6,480 nt of DNA from DATHNF01 sp035486285. Its GTDB lineage: Bacteria > Patescibacteriota > Saccharimonadia > Saccharimonadales > UBA4665. The first letter of the stretch is position 1, and each line of letters begins with the position of its first letter. The DNA lies in the NCBI GenBank assembly GCA_035486285.1, contig DATHNF010000055.1, forward strand, positions 1 to 6,480, given 5' to 3'. A model generated the notes under the pieces. That model was given only the letters and a program-made list of their open reading frames with translations. It did not search any database and was not told the origin of the DNA. This document shows positions 4,213 through 6,480 of this stretch, piece after piece. The translations under genes and the position numbers were made by a program.

Positions 4213-6480
4213 ATGCCAGAAGCACCACGCCCTCCAATCGAATCTCCGTCCCTCCGCAACAAATTGTTAGGAGCCGGTGCAGCTGTATTGCTCGCAGCCG
4301 GTGGCGTTGCCGCTCATGACGTACTTGACCACCCCTCTGACAGCCAGCCTTCTCCCGAGCGTATTACACTCGTCGTACCCAGATCCACTGGATTAAAACC
4401 CGAAACAGCTGCGCCTATTAAGCCTCCTCGAAGTAACCATGAGCCAGTTGCCAAAACCGAAACTGAGCCTTCACACTCTGAGCCCTCTAGTGAACCCATA
4501 AGCCTCCCGGTTTCGCCACCTCGCTCTCCGAAAAGCCACAAACATAGCGCCAAACATCATAGAGAGCATGCGCCCAGAAAGCGTGATCGCACACCAAGAC
4601 CCCTACATAATAAGAGTTTCCCGCAACCACCAGAGCTCCTTGATCTACATCCTGAGGATTTGACGATACCACCAGCCGTCTCCCAAATTATGAGCGAAAA
4701 TACCGTGTACCTGTTACCGAGTGGCTGCTCAGGCTTCCTCATACGCAATCCAGCCGGCCAACCGATAGGCGTACAAACCGCGCAACACTGCGGTGCAATG
4801 AGCCAGCAGGATGGTGACTGGGGGACGAACGCTAATGGGCAGCCGACTGTTACCTTTAACAGCCCGATGGGTGTAGAGACCGGTGATACCATCGATAGCC
4901 TTACCGACATTGGCGACATTACTGAGCTCGCCCTTAGCGCTCCTACAGATGCTACCCATGATTTGGCACTTGGCGCCCTCGGCGATAATTCAATGCCGGA
5001 CGTTCTAGCTAACTATAATCAAATGACGCCAGCACAGGTAGCCGCCTTGCAGCCCGGCGACGTTATTTATAACTCTGGTTGGCCGCAGTTCGAAGCTAAT
5101 AATAGCGGGCCTCGGAAACGCGAAGAGTTCGCAATGAGCGTTTTGGGTACAAGCAACATAACAACTACTAAGGGCGATAACCTAAACGTATTATGGGCCG
5201 CGGTACCGGAGAGCGCTGATGGCGCTGAATGTAGTTTTGGCGATAGTGGGTCGGCAGGGTTCACGCTTGACCAGGAAGGCCAGCCACTTATTATCGGTCC
5301 CCTCAGCGGCTTTGATGACTTCGGCCTCGTATTAAACCAGAATGATCCAGCGGCAGCGGCAAGTGCCCGCACGTATTATGAAAACGAATTTGGCGTGGAC
5401 TTAACTGGCTATTCAGCGGTTTGCAGCTTTGACATTGGGCCGCTATCAACGAGTAGCGAAGTTACTGCGCAAGTTGTCGCTCCAGAAGGACCGGAGGGTA
5501 CGCCGCCTCCTACACCGCTTGAGAACCTGGAGCAACAATATACGGCTGATTTCTTTAACCCGGATTTTACACGCCAGGTGATTAATGGAATGGTCGTGAT
5601 CACTGGCCTGAAAGGCTCCCGATATATCGACCGGCCGGCGGTTTATTACGATCCATCCGGTGACGGCACAACCCTTCTAGCTTGGTGTGGTGATGGCGAT
5701 GCGTCTTCTCCTGATAGTCTTCACATACAAGCACTACTTGGTAATGACGCGCTACAATCCGTTAGTATCTATAGCGATAACGACGGGCAGACTGACCCAG
5801 ATTTGATTAATTCAACCGGGGCTGTGGCGCCGAGCAACGACACACAGCCTGGGACACCTGGTTTCACTGACGCTAATGGTTTGCATTTTGGTATTTATAA
5901 CACCGATAATCCGCTCAGTAACGATCCGGCAACGGATGCGTCACAGAGCACCCTAAGTATTGTTAATGGTCAGTTGCGTGTTAATTTGGTATCCAATCCC
6001 TACCGCAATCAAGAGGCTGATGAGGCTGCGGCAGTAACGGCCTTTAACAATCCGAATGCTGCTAAGCAAGTCATTAATGGCACAGTCGTCCTGCCAGTTG
6101 GGTCTGAAGAGACGGGGACCGTTATTAACCGACCATATGTGTATTACAATTCGGACGATGGTAGCGTAGTGGTTGGCTACTCGACAACTAAGGACGGCGG
6201 CCAACTGGATACGTACTACTACCCTTCTCCGAGTGACATTCTATTCTACCCGGATAGCACCGCTGATCCGGTGACGGTCGCCACACTTACTGGTCAAGTT
6301 AGCTTCCAGGGGGATCCGAGCGGACAGACCGACGGTGGCTACGTTACGACTTATGGCTATAGTTTCGGTCAGCAAGTGGTTAACCCTCCGACAGATTTGA
6401 CGACAGGAGCGGCATATCAGATTGTTGTTAATGCGGACGGATCACTGAGTATGGCGCCCGCTACAAAGGGCGGTGGATGA
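4213..6480 (+). CDS. Exported chymotrypsin-like serine protease with duplicated C-terminal domain
   Basis: 755 residues, complete, with TGA at the last base of the window. A hydrophobic stretch at 18-34 preceded by Arg15/Lys17 is a signal peptide or N-terminal anchor (possible cleavage near VAA-H). Residues about 38-155 form a Pro/Ser/Glu spacer with a His/Lys/Arg cluster at 107-134, of the kind that spans a cell wall. The protease domain (about 158-405) shows all three triad motifs in family order. These are TAQHC with His192, THDLAL with Asp250 and FGDSGSAGF with Ser345. Cys172/Cys193 match the histidine-loop disulfide of S1 proteases, and Cys340/Cys404 may form another. GDSGS recalls the V8-like branch, but specificity cannot be read. 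A short PPPTP linker (430-434) precedes two copies of an unrecognised domain (about 444-592 and 608-749). No LPXTG sorting signal is visible. The gene is divergent from parA and probably transcribed alone. The target is unknown. Confidence 0.85.
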   Translation: MPEAPRPPIESPSLRNKLLGAGAAVLLAAGGVAAHDVLDHPSDSQPSPERITLVVPRSTGLKPETAAPIKPPRSNHEPVAKTETEPSHSEPSSEPISLPVSPPRSPKSHKHSAKHHREHAPRKRDRTPRPLHNKSFPQPPELLDLHPEDLTIPPAVSQIMSENTVYLLPSGCSGFLIRNPAGQPIGVQTAQHCGAMSQQDGDWGTNANGQPTVTFNSPMGVETGDTIDSLTDIGDITELALSAPTDATHDLALGALGDNSMPDVLANYNQMTPAQVAALQPGDVIYNSGWPQFEANNSGPRKREEFAMSVLGTSNITTTKGDNLNVLWAAVPESADGAECSFGDSGSAGFTLDQEGQPLIIGPLSGFDDFGLVLNQNDPAAAASARTYYENEFGVDLTGYSAVCSFDIGPLSTSSEVTAQVVAPEGPEGTPPPTPLENLEQQYTADFFNPDFTRQVINGMVVITGLKGSRYIDRPAVYYDPSGDGTTLLAWCGDGDASSPDSLHIQALLGNDALQSVSIYSDNDGQTDPDLINSTGAVAPSNDTQPGTPGFTDANGLHFGIYNTDNPLSNDPATDASQSTLSIVNGQLRVNLVSNPYRNQEADEAAAVTAFNNPNAAKQVINGTVVLPVGSEETGTVINRPYVYYNSDDGSVVVGYSTTKDGGQLDTYYYPSPSDILFYPDSTADPVTVATLTGQVSFQGDPSGQTDGGYVTTYGYSFGQQVVNPPTDLTTGAAYQIVVNADGSLSMAPATKGGG
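5551..6183 (+). repeat. Internal protein duplication in the protease C-terminus
   Basis: Residues 447-485 and 611-650 align over the pattern F-x-NP-x4-QVING-x-VV, about 10 variable residues, then I-x-RP-x-VYY-x3-DG. The period is about 165 residues. Third-position bases differ widely (for example in the QVING codons), so this is an old duplication held by protein-level selection, not a recent DNA repeat. Each copy ends with a similar short strand motif (IVNGQLRVNL and IVVNADGSLSM). The entry spans from the first core to the second. Confidence 0.7.

Noticed and set aside
4314..6204. Several - strand open frames opposite the protease gene
   Set aside because: The + strand frame has a promoter, an export signal, an intact catalytic triad and duplicated domains. 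The opposing frames have none of these and look like shadows.
1..6480. A canonical parS site (TGTTnCACGTGnAACA-like)
   Set aside because: I looked for the CACGTG core on both strands by eye and found none. The nearby palindromes do not match the consensus. parS may lie elsewhere near the origin.

Overview
The window looks like a bacterial chromosome segment carrying the chromosome-partition genes parB and parA. It most resembles Candidatus Patescibacteria (CPR), and Saccharibacteria is my best guess. That assignment rests on recalled resemblance of the ParB N-terminus to Saccharibacteria ParB, a compact 289-residue ParB, very tight gene packing, and two large proteins I cannot match to known whole-length families. 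It is an inference, not a search result. TAG ends four genes and TGA ends one, so TGA is read as stop. This argues against the Gracilibacteria/SR1 code.

Layout. Positions 1-137 hold the last 44 codons of a type I signal peptidase (lepB, + strand). Positions 138-310 are a leader crowded with inverted repeats, with a TATAAT element and a possible 17-codon mini-ORF whose stop overlaps the parB start. parB (311-1180, +) ends tail-to-tail with a large unknown gene (1177-3153, -), the two stops sharing one CTAG. That gene encodes an N-terminal coiled coil and what look like three winged-helix segments, and contains a run of ten G. Upstream of it on the same strand is parA (3224-3991, -). A divergent promoter region of about 220 bases (3992-4212) separates parA from a 755-residue exported serine protease (4213-6480, +), which ends exactly at the window edge.

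How the genes may work together. ParA (Walker ATPase) and ParB (CTP-binding parS clamp) are the standard origin-segregation pair. Here they are not one operon: parB follows lepB on one strand, while parA heads an opposing unit that includes the winged-helix protein. Position makes the winged-helix protein a candidate regulator or accessory factor of partition, but nothing in the sequence proves this. The protease is a separate function: signal or anchor segment, long basic/proline-rich spacer, chymotrypsin-like domain with a visible His-Asp-Ser triad, then a duplicated C-terminal domain. If the organism is an episymbiotic CPR bacterium, the protease is a plausible surface factor, but that is speculation.

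No tRNA, rRNA, CRISPR array or insertion sequence was recognised, and no canonical parS site was found by eye. No gene-free stretch exceeds 300 bases.
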